From Phascolarctobacterium succinatutens CAG:287 (GTDB lineage: Bacteria > Bacillota > Negativicutes > Acidaminococcales > Acidaminococcaceae), in contig NZ_FR892828.1 of assembly GCF_000434895.1 (NCBI RefSeq), positions 1-53,126 on the forward strand: a stretch of 53,126 nt of DNA, written 5' to 3'. The notes below the pieces were generated by a model that did not search any database, was not told where the DNA came from, and saw only the letters and a program-made list of their open reading frames with translations. The position numbers were made by a program, and so were the translations under genes. Below, piece by piece: positions 8,913 to 16,125 of the stretch (positions are counted from its first letter, which is position 1; each line of letters begins with the position of its first letter).

Positions 8913-9224
8913 ATGCATCCGAAATTTGAAATTCCGACCGATCCGCACGGCAAGCATCGTTATGAAAGTGCTATGAAGCACGTAGAGGCTGCTAAAAAGG
9001 CTGGCAAATCCAGCGACGAAATCCATGCTATCTTCAAAAAGGTAATGGAGTTCAACCCGATGGACATCGAGTCCATTCCGCAGGATGAAGCACATGCTAA
9101 ATATCGCACTGCAATGGTACATATGAAAAAAGCACTGGAAAGCGGCAAGAGCGCAGATGAAGCGCATGAAACCTTCCGTAAAATCATGAACGGTGAAACC
9201 AGTGGTCATTGCCACCACAAATAA
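8913..9224 (+). CDS. Small two-repeat helical protein with conserved His, unknown function
   Basis: 103 residues from ATG 8913 (RBS GGAAGTGAGGTG). Two tandem ~31-residue repeats are visible: residues 15-45 and 62-92, each Y-x2-AM-x-H-x-(6-7)-AGKS/SGKS-x-DE-x-H-x2-F-x-K-x-M. Conserved histidines are at 23, 38 (repeat 1) and 70, 85 (repeat 2); the tail GHCHHK adds a Cys and three His. No signal peptide, so cytosolic. I do not recognise a named family. The MerR-type promoter ties it to the tetrapyrrole regulon; paired His on helices would fit binding of a metal or a metallo-tetrapyrrole, which is inference. A truncated paralogue lies at 23271-23432 behind the same promoter type. Confidence 0.82.
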   Translation: MHPKFEIPTDPHGKHRYESAMKHVEAAKKAGKSSDEIHAIFKKVMEFNPMDIESIPQDEAHAKYRTAMVHMKKALESGKSADEAHETFRKIMNGETSGHCHHK

Positions 9225-9229
9225 GTACA

Positions 9230-9266
9230 AAAAGAGCTGTCGCATCAGTCGATGCGGCAGCTTTTT
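9230..9266 (+). terminator. Rho-independent terminator, copy 1 of a 37-bp repeat
   Basis: AGCTGTCGCATC pairs with GATGCGGCAGCT, followed by TTTTTT; ends the small-protein transcript. The same 37 bases recur at 9658-9694, on the other side of the toxin module. Confidence 0.9.
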
Positions 9267-9311
9267 TGTAATATTCAAAGCGAAATTCAGTTTTGCTATT
9301 TAATGAAATAT

Positions 9312-9319
9312 GATATAAT
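9312..9319 (+). promoter_or_regulatory. Extended -10 promoter of the toxin mRNA
   Basis: TGATATAAT is an extended -10 element (TATAAT at 9314-9319); a weak -35 (TTTTGC) lies 17 bp upstream. Predicted transcript start near 9326. Confidence 0.65.
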
Positions 9320-9434
9320 GTTTGCAGTGCTGCCAAAAACGGTAGGCGGTTAGCCCTCTACGGAGGGACTGTGACCCTCCGATGCTATAGAAATCCGGCT
9401 TTGCTGGAAATCTCACCGTGAGGGGTGATTACCC

Positions 9435-9530
9435 ATGTTGACCATAGATACCTTTTTAGGGATTATGAGCTTCGGCGTTGGCTGTTTTGCTCTTGGTTTC
9501 GCGTTAGGGAATTTACATAGTAAAAAATAA
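9435..9530 (+). CDS. Holin-like type I toxin peptide
   Basis: 31 residues, below usual gene-calling limits: one membrane segment (FLGIMSFGVGCFALGFALG) between a short acidic head and the basic tail HSKK. This matches the small holin-like/TxpA-Fst-type toxins that insert in the inner membrane. RBS GAGGGG is 8-9 bases upstream. The ~110-base leader is rich in hairpins (CGGAGGG...CCCTCCG; ATCCGGC...GCTGGAAAT), as usual for these translationally restrained mRNAs. Bases 9327-9334 (GTGCTGCC) at the predicted 5' end are complementary to 9599-9606 past the gene, giving either a long-range 5'-3' pairing or the repeat used by the antisense RNA. Convergent with the RNA at 9522-9614. Confidence 0.72.
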   Translation: MLTIDTFLGIMSFGVGCFALGFALGNLHSKK

Positions 9531-9614
9531 CCGCCCACTTTTGCCCAGTAGCGGTTATTTTTTATAAAGAAACCATTAAATGCGGCTAGCCGTCTATCGG
9601 CAGCACCTTTTTCT
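9522..9614 (-). ncRNA. Antisense RNA antitoxin, tail-to-tail with the toxin gene
   Basis: On the minus strand a promoter (9621-9649) is followed by ~90 bases that end in a strong hairpin AAATAACCGC / GCGGTTATTT (9525-9560) with a T-run. The same hairpin terminates the toxin mRNA on the plus strand. The RNA starts with GGTGCTGCC...GGCTAGCC, resembling the toxin mRNA start GTGCTGCC...GGTTAGCC, so the two convergent RNAs are complementary at both ends, as in Fst/par- and TxpA/RatA-type type I systems. Confidence 0.65.
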
Positions 9615-9620
9615 ATTAAT

Positions 9621-9649
9621 ATTTTAGCACTATTTTTTGTTATATGCAA
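9621..9649 (-). promoter_or_regulatory. Promoter of the antisense antitoxin RNA
   Basis: Minus strand TTGCAT, 17 bp, TAAAAT (plus-strand positions 9649-9644 and 9626-9621). Confidence 0.65.
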
Positions 9650-9657
9650 GCGGAACC

Positions 9658-9694
9658 AAAAGAGCTGTCGCATCAGTCGATGCGGCAGCTTTTT
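9658..9694. terminator. Terminator, copy 2 of the 37-bp repeat
   Basis: Identical to 9230-9266. Here it overlaps the stop codon of the minus-strand merR gene and, read on that strand, gives a hairpin followed by TCTTTT. The duplication brackets the toxin module exactly. Confidence 0.88.
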
Positions 9695-10553
9695 ACGTCA
9701 GTGAGGGCATATTCTTGTCTATAACCTTCAGAAAGATTTTGTTGACATACTGCTCACAGTCACAGGAGAACCAATGGTTTTCCAAGGGCAGGATATAGAT
9801 ATTGCCGACAGGCTCCAAATCATTGGCCTGCATAAAGCGTTCGATGCGCTGGGATAATTTTTCAGCGTTCTCGCAAAAGGTACCCGAAAAAATAATTTCC
9901 AGATACAGACCGGCAGGCAGCGTCAGTTTGATGGACTGCCGATGCTTGGTGGCGCTGGTGACGCAGGAAAAATATGCCTGTGAACGTTGAAATTCATGCT
10001 TTTTAAAAAAGCTTTCCTGGTCTAAAACCCAGCCTGCATGATTAGGCAGTGCTCCCTTGTGATGCGCGCGTCTTTGTCCATGGCGGGCAAATTTGGTAAT
10101 ACGGCTTTTGCCGTCATCACTTTCCGCAAGCGGCGTCAGGCGCAACAGACGGTCATTTTGCCAGCTGAGCGTCAGGTGGCGACATGGATTGAGCTCCTTG
10201 ACGTGCATATCGTCCTTGATGCGTTCAATGGTGTCGCAGATTTCCTGATTGTTGCGGATAATGGCCTGACATTCGGCTGTTTTTTCCTGCAGCAGCTGCA
10301 GAAAATTTTCTTTGCTGCGGTTTTCCAGATATTTTTTGATGTTGGCGATGCTGATATCCAGCGCACGCAGGTTAACTATTATCTCCAAATCAAGAAATTG
10401 CTGGATAGAATAATTGCGGTAGCCATTTTCACTGACAAAGTCCGGTGAAAGCAGGTTAACCTTGTCATAGTAGAGCAAAGATTGCTTGGATATATTAAAA
10501 ATTGCCGCCAGTTCACCGGCAGTAAAGTACTTTCTCTTGTCTTTGTTAATCAT
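9693..10553 (-). CDS. MerR-family regulator with GyrI-like effector domain (MerR1)
   Basis: 286 residues. N-terminal winged HTH (FTAGELAAIFNISKQSLLYYDKVNLLSPDF, ENGYRNYSIQQ) over residues 10-70, a helical dimerisation segment to about 115, then a C-terminal ~160-residue domain with strands like GLYLEIIFSGTF and NIYILPLENHW that looks like a GyrI/BltR-type ligand-binding domain. MerR proteins bind the 19-bp spacer of target promoters and untwist the DNA when the ligand is present. It is divergent from the nifH-like operon, whose promoter has that spacer, so it is the natural local activator. A paralogue (22149-22988) and a truncated one (23370-23621) share the layout. Ligand unknown; a tetrapyrrole or metal would fit the targets (inference). 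Confidence 0.88.
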   Translation of the reverse strand: MINKDKRKYFTAGELAAIFNISKQSLLYYDKVNLLSPDFVSENGYRNYSIQQFLDLEIIVNLRALDISIANIKKYLENRSKENFLQLLQEKTAECQAIIRNNQEICDTIERIKDDMHVKELNPCRHLTLSWQNDRLLRLTPLAESDDGKSRITKFARHGQRRAHHKGALPNHAGWVLDQESFFKKHEFQRSQAYFSCVTSATKHRQSIKLTLPAGLYLEIIFSGTFCENAEKLSQRIERFMQANDLEPVGNIYILPLENHWFSCDCEQYVNKIFLKVIDKNMPSLT

Positions 10554-10570
10554 AATTGTTCCTCATAAGC

Positions 10571-10601
10571 TTGACTATAATACTAGTATATAGTTTAATA
10601 T
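10571..10601 (+). promoter_or_regulatory. MerR-type promoter of the nifH-like operon
   Basis: TTGACT, 19 bp, TAATAT. The spacer holds the dyad CTATAATACTAGTATATAG, the clearest operator of the set. The 5' UTR (10602-10703) is ~100 bases of AT-rich sequence with no recognisable riboswitch. Confidence 0.85.
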
Positions 10602-10636
10602 TAAAAGGAGTAATATCACTTCTTTTTATCTAGTAA

Positions 10637-10665
10637 ATTATATCATATTTTTCCTGCTAGTTGAA
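10637..10665 (-). promoter_or_regulatory. Promoter of merR1
   Basis: Minus strand TTCAAC, 17 bp, TATAAT. Its transcript would run across the operon promoter operator at 10571-10601, so MerR binding there could also repress its own gene. Confidence 0.55.
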
Positions 10666-10703
10666 ATAGAAGTTTTTGAGTATAGGATGGAGGTCAATGT
10701 CTA

Positions 10704-11510
10704 ATGAAAAAAATTGCGATTTATGGTAAGGGCGGTATCGGCAAGTCCACAACAACTTCAAATCTGTCGGCTGCATTCAGTGAAGAAGGACTTAAGGTTT
10801 GCCAAATCGGCTGCGACCCGAAAAATGATTCTACCAGACTGCTGCTGGGACGCATCTGCAGCCAGACTGTGCTGGACATGGTGCGCGATAATGATGAGGT
10901 TGCGGCAGAGGATATTGTTCATACAGGCTACAATGGCATTAAATGTGTGGAGGCCGGCGGTCCTGAGCCTGGTGTAGGCTGTGCAGGCCGCGGCATTATC
11001 GTGGCGCTGGAAAAGCTGCGTTCGCTGGAGGTGCTGACGGACGAGGACCTGATTATGTATGACGTTTTAGGTGACGTAGTCTGCGGTGGCTTTGCTGTGC
11101 CTATCCGCGAGGGCTACGCAACCGATATATATATTGTTTCTTCCGGCGAGCTGATGAGCCTGTATGCTGCCAACAACATCGCCAAGGGCGTTAAGCGCTT
11201 TGCTATGCGCGGTGGCGTGCGTCTGGGCGGCATTATCGGCAACGGCCGTAATACACCTAACGAACAGCAGCTGCTGCAGGAATTCGCCAAACGCCTGCAC
11301 ACCCAGCTTATTGCCTTTATTCCGCGTGACGTTATTGTCAACAAGGCAGAAAACAATCGCCAGACAGTGCTGCAATATGCACCGGAAAGCGCTCAGGCCG
11401 GTGTTTATCGCAAGCTGGCGCATGATATCTGGCATAATGAAAACATGGCTATTCCTACGCCGATGAGTTTTGAGGAGCTTGAAAAGCTGGTGGCCGAATA
11501 TGGCAATTAA
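10704..11510 (+). CDS. NifH-like ATP-dependent iron-sulfur reductase (nitrogenase-like)
   Basis: 268 residues, typical NifH/BchL/CfbC length. P-loop GKGGIGKST at residues 8-16 (with Lys9), switch region CDPKNDST (37-44), and the two [4Fe-4S] ligands Cys93 (GVGCAGRG) and Cys127 (DVVCGG), one pair per subunit bridging the dimer. NifH-type proteins deliver electrons one at a time, coupled to ATP hydrolysis, to a NifD/K-like partner. No nifB, nifE or nifN is present, so dinitrogen fixation is unlikely. The next genes encode two NifD/K-like subunits and then tetrapyrrole-type transport and chelatase proteins, so the nearest functional models are DPOR/COR (BchLNB, BchXYZ) and CfbCD, all of which reduce tetrapyrroles. 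First gene of the operon; RBS GGAGG at ~10690. Confidence 0.92.
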   Translation: MKKIAIYGKGGIGKSTTTSNLSAAFSEEGLKVCQIGCDPKNDSTRLLLGRICSQTVLDMVRDNDEVAAEDIVHTGYNGIKCVEAGGPEPGVGCAGRGIIVALEKLRSLEVLTDEDLIMYDVLGDVVCGGFAVPIREGYATDIYIVSSGELMSLYAANNIAKGVKRFAMRGGVRLGGIIGNGRNTPNEQQLLQEFAKRLHTQLIAFIPRDVIVNKAENNRQTVLQYAPESAQAGVYRKLAHDIWHNENMAIPTPMSFEELEKLVAEYGN

Positions 11511-12789
11511 AACAAGACGCTTTTACAGTGCACGCAAAAGCTGCAGCTGCAGCATGCCGGGCGTGTGGCGCGCCGTTGCCTATATGGACGGCGCTGTGGT
11601 AGTCTTTCACAGCCCGCGTGCCTGCGCTCATGTAGCACGCACGATGGATATTAACTCGCAATACCGCACTTTGTCCGAAAATGAGCGCGAGCAGTGGGGC
11701 TCCGTGCCGCTGCTGAGCAGCCAGATGCAGGAAAAGGATGCTATTTTCGGCGGTGCGGCACGTTTGGAAAAATGTCTGCACTTTGCTATAGAAACATATA
11801 AACCCAAATGCCTGATGATTGCCAATTCCTGCGTTGCCGGTGTTATCGGTGACGATGTGGAATCCGTGGCACGCGAGGTGGAGGAGGAATACAATGTTCC
11901 TATCCTTACTGTTGAATGCTGCGGCTTTTTGGGTGCGGAATATTATGACGGTTATTTTGAAATTACGCAGAAGCTGTTGGAGCGCTTCGTCAAGCCTTGC
12001 GCCAAGCAAAAGGACAGTGTATTGCTTTTAGGTGATAACGGCGGCCCGTGGGGCCATTATGCGAAAGAGGTTACGCGGATTCTGCAGGAATTCGGTGTGA
12101 AGGTCATCGGTCAGTTCCCCGGCTATATGGCTATGGATGAGCTGGAAAAGGTGGCGGCTGCCGAATATGCTATTGTGCTTGGCGGCCGCGGGCAGACGCA
12201 TATCGGCTTGCGTAAGGTTGCAGAGCAGCTGCAGGAAAAATACGGCACACATTATCTGGCCGATATTTATCCTGTAGGCTGGCAGGAAACACAGGACTGG
12301 ATTATCAGCATCGGCCGTATGCTGGGACGTGAGCAGTTGGCACAGCAGGTGCTGAGGCTGGAGCAGCAGCGCTTAAGTGAGCAGCTGCAGCATTTTCTGC
12401 CGGTAACGGAAGGCAAAAAAACAGTGCTGTGCATCGGCCGTATCCTAAGATATTTTCATCCGGGGAATATCCTGCAGACCATCAGGCTTTTGCGCTTGAA
12501 TCTTACAGGCATTATTCTCTTGGATTCCTATGACGGTGATGAGCGCGAAGCGATGCTGAAGGTTGTGCAGGAAAACAGCGATGTACCTGTTTATACTACG
12601 GCGGAGGGTGAAAAGCTGGTTGCAGAGGCAGATATCGTGTTGACAACGCATGAGCTGCAGAATAAGGAAGCACGTCAGATTTTCCTGCCGATGCTGCCGC
12701 AGGTTGCCGTTGCCGGTGAGGTAAAGATGATGCAAGGAATATATCAGAGCCTGTGCAGCAGGCTGAAGGGAGGCGTGCGCTATGTCTGA
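11500..12789 (+). CDS. NifD/NifK-like nitrogenase-like subunit, first of two
   Basis: 429 residues from ATG 11500, which overlaps the NifH-like stop by 11 bases; the longer frame from 11470 has no support. Cysteines in the positions of P-cluster/4Fe-4S ligands: Cys15/Cys17 near the N-terminus, Cys42 (SPRACAH), Cys111 (NSCVAGVIGDD). The spacing follows the oxidoreductase component 1 fold: N-terminal Cys-PG, then HxP-x-C, then SC-x4-GDD. The second half has Rossmann-like segments (VLCIGRI...FHPGNILQTI). Known relatives receive electrons from the NifH-like protein. There is no His/Cys pair obvious for a FeMo-type cofactor near the C-terminus, which fits a tetrapyrrole or other organic substrate site. 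Could form a heterotetramer with the next gene product. Confidence 0.85.
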   Translation: MAIKTRRFYSARKSCSCSMPGVWRAVAYMDGAVVVFHSPRACAHVARTMDINSQYRTLSENEREQWGSVPLLSSQMQEKDAIFGGAARLEKCLHFAIETYKPKCLMIANSCVAGVIGDDVESVAREVEEEYNVPILTVECCGFLGAEYYDGYFEITQKLLERFVKPCAKQKDSVLLLGDNGGPWGHYAKEVTRILQEFGVKVIGQFPGYMAMDELEKVAAAEYAIVLGGRGQTHIGLRKVAEQLQEKYGTHYLADIYPVGWQETQDWIISIGRMLGREQLAQQVLRLEQQRLSEQLQHFLPVTEGKKTVLCIGRILRYFHPGNILQTIRLLRLNLTGIILLDSYDGDEREAMLKVVQENSDVPVYTTAEGEKLVAEADIVLTTHELQNKEARQIFLPMLPQVAVAGEVKMMQGIYQSLCSRLKGGVRYV

Positions 12790-14077
12790 AAAGCAAGGTT
12801 GGGGCAATATCTGCGAGCGTGTGGATACCTGTGCGCTGACAGGTGCAGGTGCCTTTTTTGCTGCTATTGATAAGAGTGAGGTTTTGATTAACGGACCATT
12901 GTGGTGTTATTTTTATGCTTTACGCCATCTGGAAAAGGCGCGCCCTGATATGTATACGCGCTTTTACGGCTCGCAGCCTGATAATAACGCTGTTATTTAC
13001 GGTTCCGAGGAATATGTGACGCAGGAGCTGCGGCGCATGCTGGAGGATGGTCATAAGCCTTCGGTGCTGCTTTTGGAAAGCAGCTGCTCGCTGAGCTTAA
13101 TCGGTGATGATCTGGCAGGCATGGCGCGCAAGCTGGAGCTGCCGTTCCCAGTGGTTACATTGGACAGCGGCGGTATGGTCGGCGGCTTTGCCGAAGGCTA
13201 CGCCAAGGCTGCCAAGAAGCTGTTTGCGCAGCTGTTGCCGCAGACTGCGACAGCAAAGCCCTTGGCTGTCAGTATTTTAGGACAATCGGAATTTTATCTG
13301 CAGGGTGCTGCCGATACGCAGGAATTAAAACGCTTACTGCAGCTTGCAGGCTATGAGGTGCTGTGCACTCCCGGCTGCGAATGCACGTTGGAGGAGCTGC
13401 AGAAGCTGCCGGAGGCTTCGCTGAACATTGTTACGAATGCGGAGCTGGGGTTGCCGCTTGCCGAATATCTGCAGAAGCAATACGGCACGCCGTATATTTT
13501 TGCCGGCCTGCCTTATGGTGTGCAGGGAACGTTGCGCTGGCTGCAGCAGATAAATGCGAAGCTGCCGGCTCCCGCGTTGGACAAGGTGATGGCAGAAGCA
13601 CAGGCGCAGGATAATTATCTGCTGAGCCGTAATAATGAAGCCATCGCACTTTGGGGCAGCATGTGGTTTGATAACGTGCTCGTCAGCGCGCCTGCTACAC
13701 AGGCGCTGTGCCTCGCACAGACGCTACGCACCGAATGGACTGATATCGGCAGTTTGACGGTCATCTGCCAGCAACCGCTCAAAGATGCGCCTGCCTGCAA
13801 CACTGCAGAGGCGATTTATACTGTTGGCGTGGACGATGCTGCCATCAGCGAATATTTTAAAACCTGTGACAATGTACTGCTGCTGACGAGCAGCAGCGAA
13901 AGCTCGGTTCTTTACCGCAGAAAGCAGTGCAGCTTTGATGCCTGCAATATCTGCTATCCTACGAATGATGAGGTGTTTATTACCAAGCAGCCGATGGTAG
14001 GCCTGCAGGGCAGTGCTTACATGCTGGAGCGACTGTGGAATTGCTTTATCCGCAGGAAAAAGAATAAAGTAGAGTAG
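12782..14077 (+). CDS. NifK/NifD-like nitrogenase-like subunit, second of two
   Basis: 431 residues; start overlaps the previous gene by 8 bases (translational coupling). Component-1 pattern: Cys17 (DTCALTGA), Cys42 (GPLWCYFY), Cys102 (SSCSLSLIGDD). The C-terminus has an unusual Cys cluster (QCSFDACNIC). Clearly paralogous in layout to the upstream gene but divergent, as BchN/BchB or BchY/BchZ are. This contrasts with archaeal CfbD, where a single gene makes a homodimer. With the NifH-like protein it should form an ATP-driven two-component reductase in the cytosol. Substrate not determined by sequence; the downstream transport and CobN genes in the same transcript point to a tetrapyrrole. Confidence 0.83.
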   Translation: MSEKQGWGNICERVDTCALTGAGAFFAAIDKSEVLINGPLWCYFYALRHLEKARPDMYTRFYGSQPDNNAVIYGSEEYVTQELRRMLEDGHKPSVLLLESSCSLSLIGDDLAGMARKLELPFPVVTLDSGGMVGGFAEGYAKAAKKLFAQLLPQTATAKPLAVSILGQSEFYLQGAADTQELKRLLQLAGYEVLCTPGCECTLEELQKLPEASLNIVTNAELGLPLAEYLQKQYGTPYIFAGLPYGVQGTLRWLQQINAKLPAPALDKVMAEAQAQDNYLLSRNNEAIALWGSMWFDNVLVSAPATQALCLAQTLRTEWTDIGSLTVICQQPLKDAPACNTAEAIYTVGVDDAAISEYFKTCDNVLLLTSSSESSVLYRRKQCSFDACNICYPTNDEVFITKQPMVGLQGSAYMLERLWNCFIRRKKNKVE

Positions 14078-14084
14078 GTGGTCT

Positions 14085-15056
14085 ATGAAAAAGCTATTGA
14101 TGATTATAAGCCTGTTGCTTTTGGTATTTACTGCAGGATGCAGTAAGCAGCAGGCTGCCGATGTTCCTGCTTCGCCGGCGGCGGATGTGGCCTATAGCGT
14201 TACGGACGATGCCGGAAGGACGCTGCACTTTGAGCATAAGCCGCAGCGGATAGTTTCGCTTACATATGGTACGGATGAAATCCTTACTGATTTAGTTGAC
14301 ATAAAACGTATTATGGCCTACAGCCGTTGGGCGGGTGACAGTGAAATCAGCTTTATTACCAAGGAGCAGGCCTATACTGTGGGACGCAAGGTGCCGGAAA
14401 ATACGGAAGCGGTTTACGCATTGCAGCCTGACCTTGTTGTTGTTTCGACTGCTACTTCAAGCGACTTGGTCCGCAGTCTGGAGGGCTTGGGCGTGCCTGT
14501 ATATATTGCGCGCAGTCCGCATAATTACAAGGAGATGTGCGACAAAATCCGCGGTATAGCTGTAGCGGTAGGCGAAAAGCAGCAGGGGGAGCTGATGGTG
14601 CAGAAGATGGATACGCACCTGCAGCAGCTGCAAAAACGCTTGCGTCAGATTCCGTCAAGCGAAAGGCGCGTTGCTGTAGCCTTTAATTTTACCTCTGCCA
14701 TGGGGCGTAGAGGAGATTTGCTCGACAGCATGCTGACGATGGCACATGTTATCAACGGCGCGGCTATTGTTGCCGACGAAAACAAGAGCGAGCATGGTAT
14801 GCCTGCTATCAGCAAGGAACAGGTGGTACGCATTAATCCGGATATTTTTATGCTGCCGACCTGGAATTACAACAATAAACAGGATGTGCAGGGTTATGCT
14901 TATGCCGTAATGAATGACCCCGCTTATCGCGATGTTAAGGCTGTACGCAACAAGCAGATTAAGTTTGTTTCGGACAAATACCGCTATGTTGCCAGCCAGC
15001 ATATTGTCGATGCTATTGAAAACATTGCGCATGCTGTATATCCGGAAATTTTTTGA
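14085..15056 (+). CDS. Periplasmic binding lipoprotein, cobalamin/heme/siderophore class (SBP1)
   Basis: 323 residues; lipobox FTAGC with Cys19 for lipid anchoring. Peripla_BP_2-type two-lobe binding protein: VTDDAGRTLHF, PQRIVSL, DLVVVSTATSSD, a long interlobe helix near residues 165-190, INPDIFMLPTW, then RYVASQHIVDAIENIAHAVYPE. The class includes BtuF, FhuD, HmuT and FecB, which deliver ligand to FecCD/BtuC permeases. Seven bases separate it from the upstream gene and the permease follows directly, so it is the cognate binding protein of this operon. Ligand class (corrinoid, heme, siderophore) cannot be told from the sequence. Confidence 0.88.
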   Translation: MKKLLMIISLLLLVFTAGCSKQQAADVPASPAADVAYSVTDDAGRTLHFEHKPQRIVSLTYGTDEILTDLVDIKRIMAYSRWAGDSEISFITKEQAYTVGRKVPENTEAVYALQPDLVVVSTATSSDLVRSLEGLGVPVYIARSPHNYKEMCDKIRGIAVAVGEKQQGELMVQKMDTHLQQLQKRLRQIPSSERRVAVAFNFTSAMGRRGDLLDSMLTMAHVINGAAIVADENKSEHGMPAISKEQVVRINPDIFMLPTWNYNNKQDVQGYAYAVMNDPAYRDVKAVRNKQIKFVSDKYRYVASQHIVDAIENIAHAVYPEIF

Positions 15057-15072
15057 GGAAGTGTGTTTGTAG

Positions 15073-16110
15073 ATGATTATTAAACGTGAACGGAGTCCTT
15101 TGGCTATTATTCTATTAGCAGTTCTCTTAATTGTTATTGCCTGTGTATCTCTGACCTTCGGGCAGATAGATGTGCCTGTAGGCAAGGCGCTGGCAGTTAT
15201 CGGCTCTCAGTTGAATCTGCCGGGCTTTACGGATGCTGATTACAGCAGGGAGCAGCTTGCCGTTATCTGGTATATCCGTCTGCCGCGTATGCTGGTAGGT
15301 GTGCTTGTTGGTGCGGCGCTGGGTATTTCCGGCGCTGTAATGCAGGGCATCTTCAGCAACCCGTTGGCAGATCCCGGTCTTATCGGTATCTCCTCCGGTG
15401 CTGCTACCGGTGCTGTGCTTTCTATTGCTTTGGGTGCAGCCTCCGGCAGTATGTTTGCTATGCCGGCCTTCGCTTTTTGCGGCAGTATCTGCGCTGTGTG
15501 CCTGACGGTATTTTTGGCGATGCGTAACGGCAAAATACCTGTTATGACGCTGCTTTTGGCAGGTGTTGCCGTGGGTATGCTTTTGGGTGCCATTACCTCC
15601 GGCCTGCTTACATTTATGAACGAGCAGAAGCTGCAGCAATATCTTTTCTGGATGGTCGGCGGTCTTGATTATCGTCGTTGGGAGCACGTATATCTGGCAG
15701 TGGGACCTGTGCTGTGCGGCATTATTATTATGTGCCTGCTGGCACGTCACCTGAACATTCTGGTGCTGGGCGAAACGGAAGCCAAAGCTGTTGGTATGCC
15801 TGTTACTGCTTTCCGCATGGGTCTGCTTTTCGTAGCGGCCATGACTACTGCGACCTCCGTTTGCGTCAGCGGTAATATCGGGTTTGTCGGCCTTGTTATT
15901 CCGCATATGATGCGTATGCTGATTGGTCCTGACCATCGCGTGCTTTTGCCTGCCAGCGCTCTTGGCGGTGCAGCCTTTTTGGTATTCTGCGATTCGCTGG
16001 GACGTGTTATTATGCCGCCGGCAGAGGTGCGTGTAGGTATTATGACGGCGTTTTTAGGTACGCCGTACTTCCTGTATCTGCTGCGCAGAATGCAGAAGCA
16101 GTTCTTTTAA
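15073..16110 (+). CDS. FecCD/BtuC-type ABC transporter permease
   Basis: 345 residues, about ten hydrophobic segments. Family signatures: RLPRMLVGVLVGAALG, GAVMQGIFSNPLADP, GLIGISSGAATGAV, GEAKAVGM-like GETEAKAVGMPV (the coupling helix that contacts the ATPase) and GFVGLVIPHMMRMLIGPDH. Works in the inner membrane as a homodimer with a BtuD/FecE-type ATPase. That ATPase is not in this operon and not anywhere in the window, so it must be encoded elsewhere or shared. It is the only permease for five binding lipoproteins in the window. Confidence 0.92.
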   Translation: MIIKRERSPLAIILLAVLLIVIACVSLTFGQIDVPVGKALAVIGSQLNLPGFTDADYSREQLAVIWYIRLPRMLVGVLVGAALGISGAVMQGIFSNPLADPGLIGISSGAATGAVLSIALGAASGSMFAMPAFAFCGSICAVCLTVFLAMRNGKIPVMTLLLAGVAVGMLLGAITSGLLTFMNEQKLQQYLFWMVGGLDYRRWEHVYLAVGPVLCGIIIMCLLARHLNILVLGETEAKAVGMPVTAFRMGLLFVAAMTTATSVCVSGNIGFVGLVIPHMMRMLIGPDHRVLLPASALGGAAFLVFCDSLGRVIMPPAEVRVGIMTAFLGTPYFLYLLRRMQKQFF

Positions 16111-16125
16111 GATGAGGTAGAAATT

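Noticed and set aside
10704..14077. True nitrogenase (nifHDK)
   Set aside because: No nifB/E/N/V accessory genes, shorter D/K subunits, divergent cofactor region and tetrapyrrole-type neighbours.
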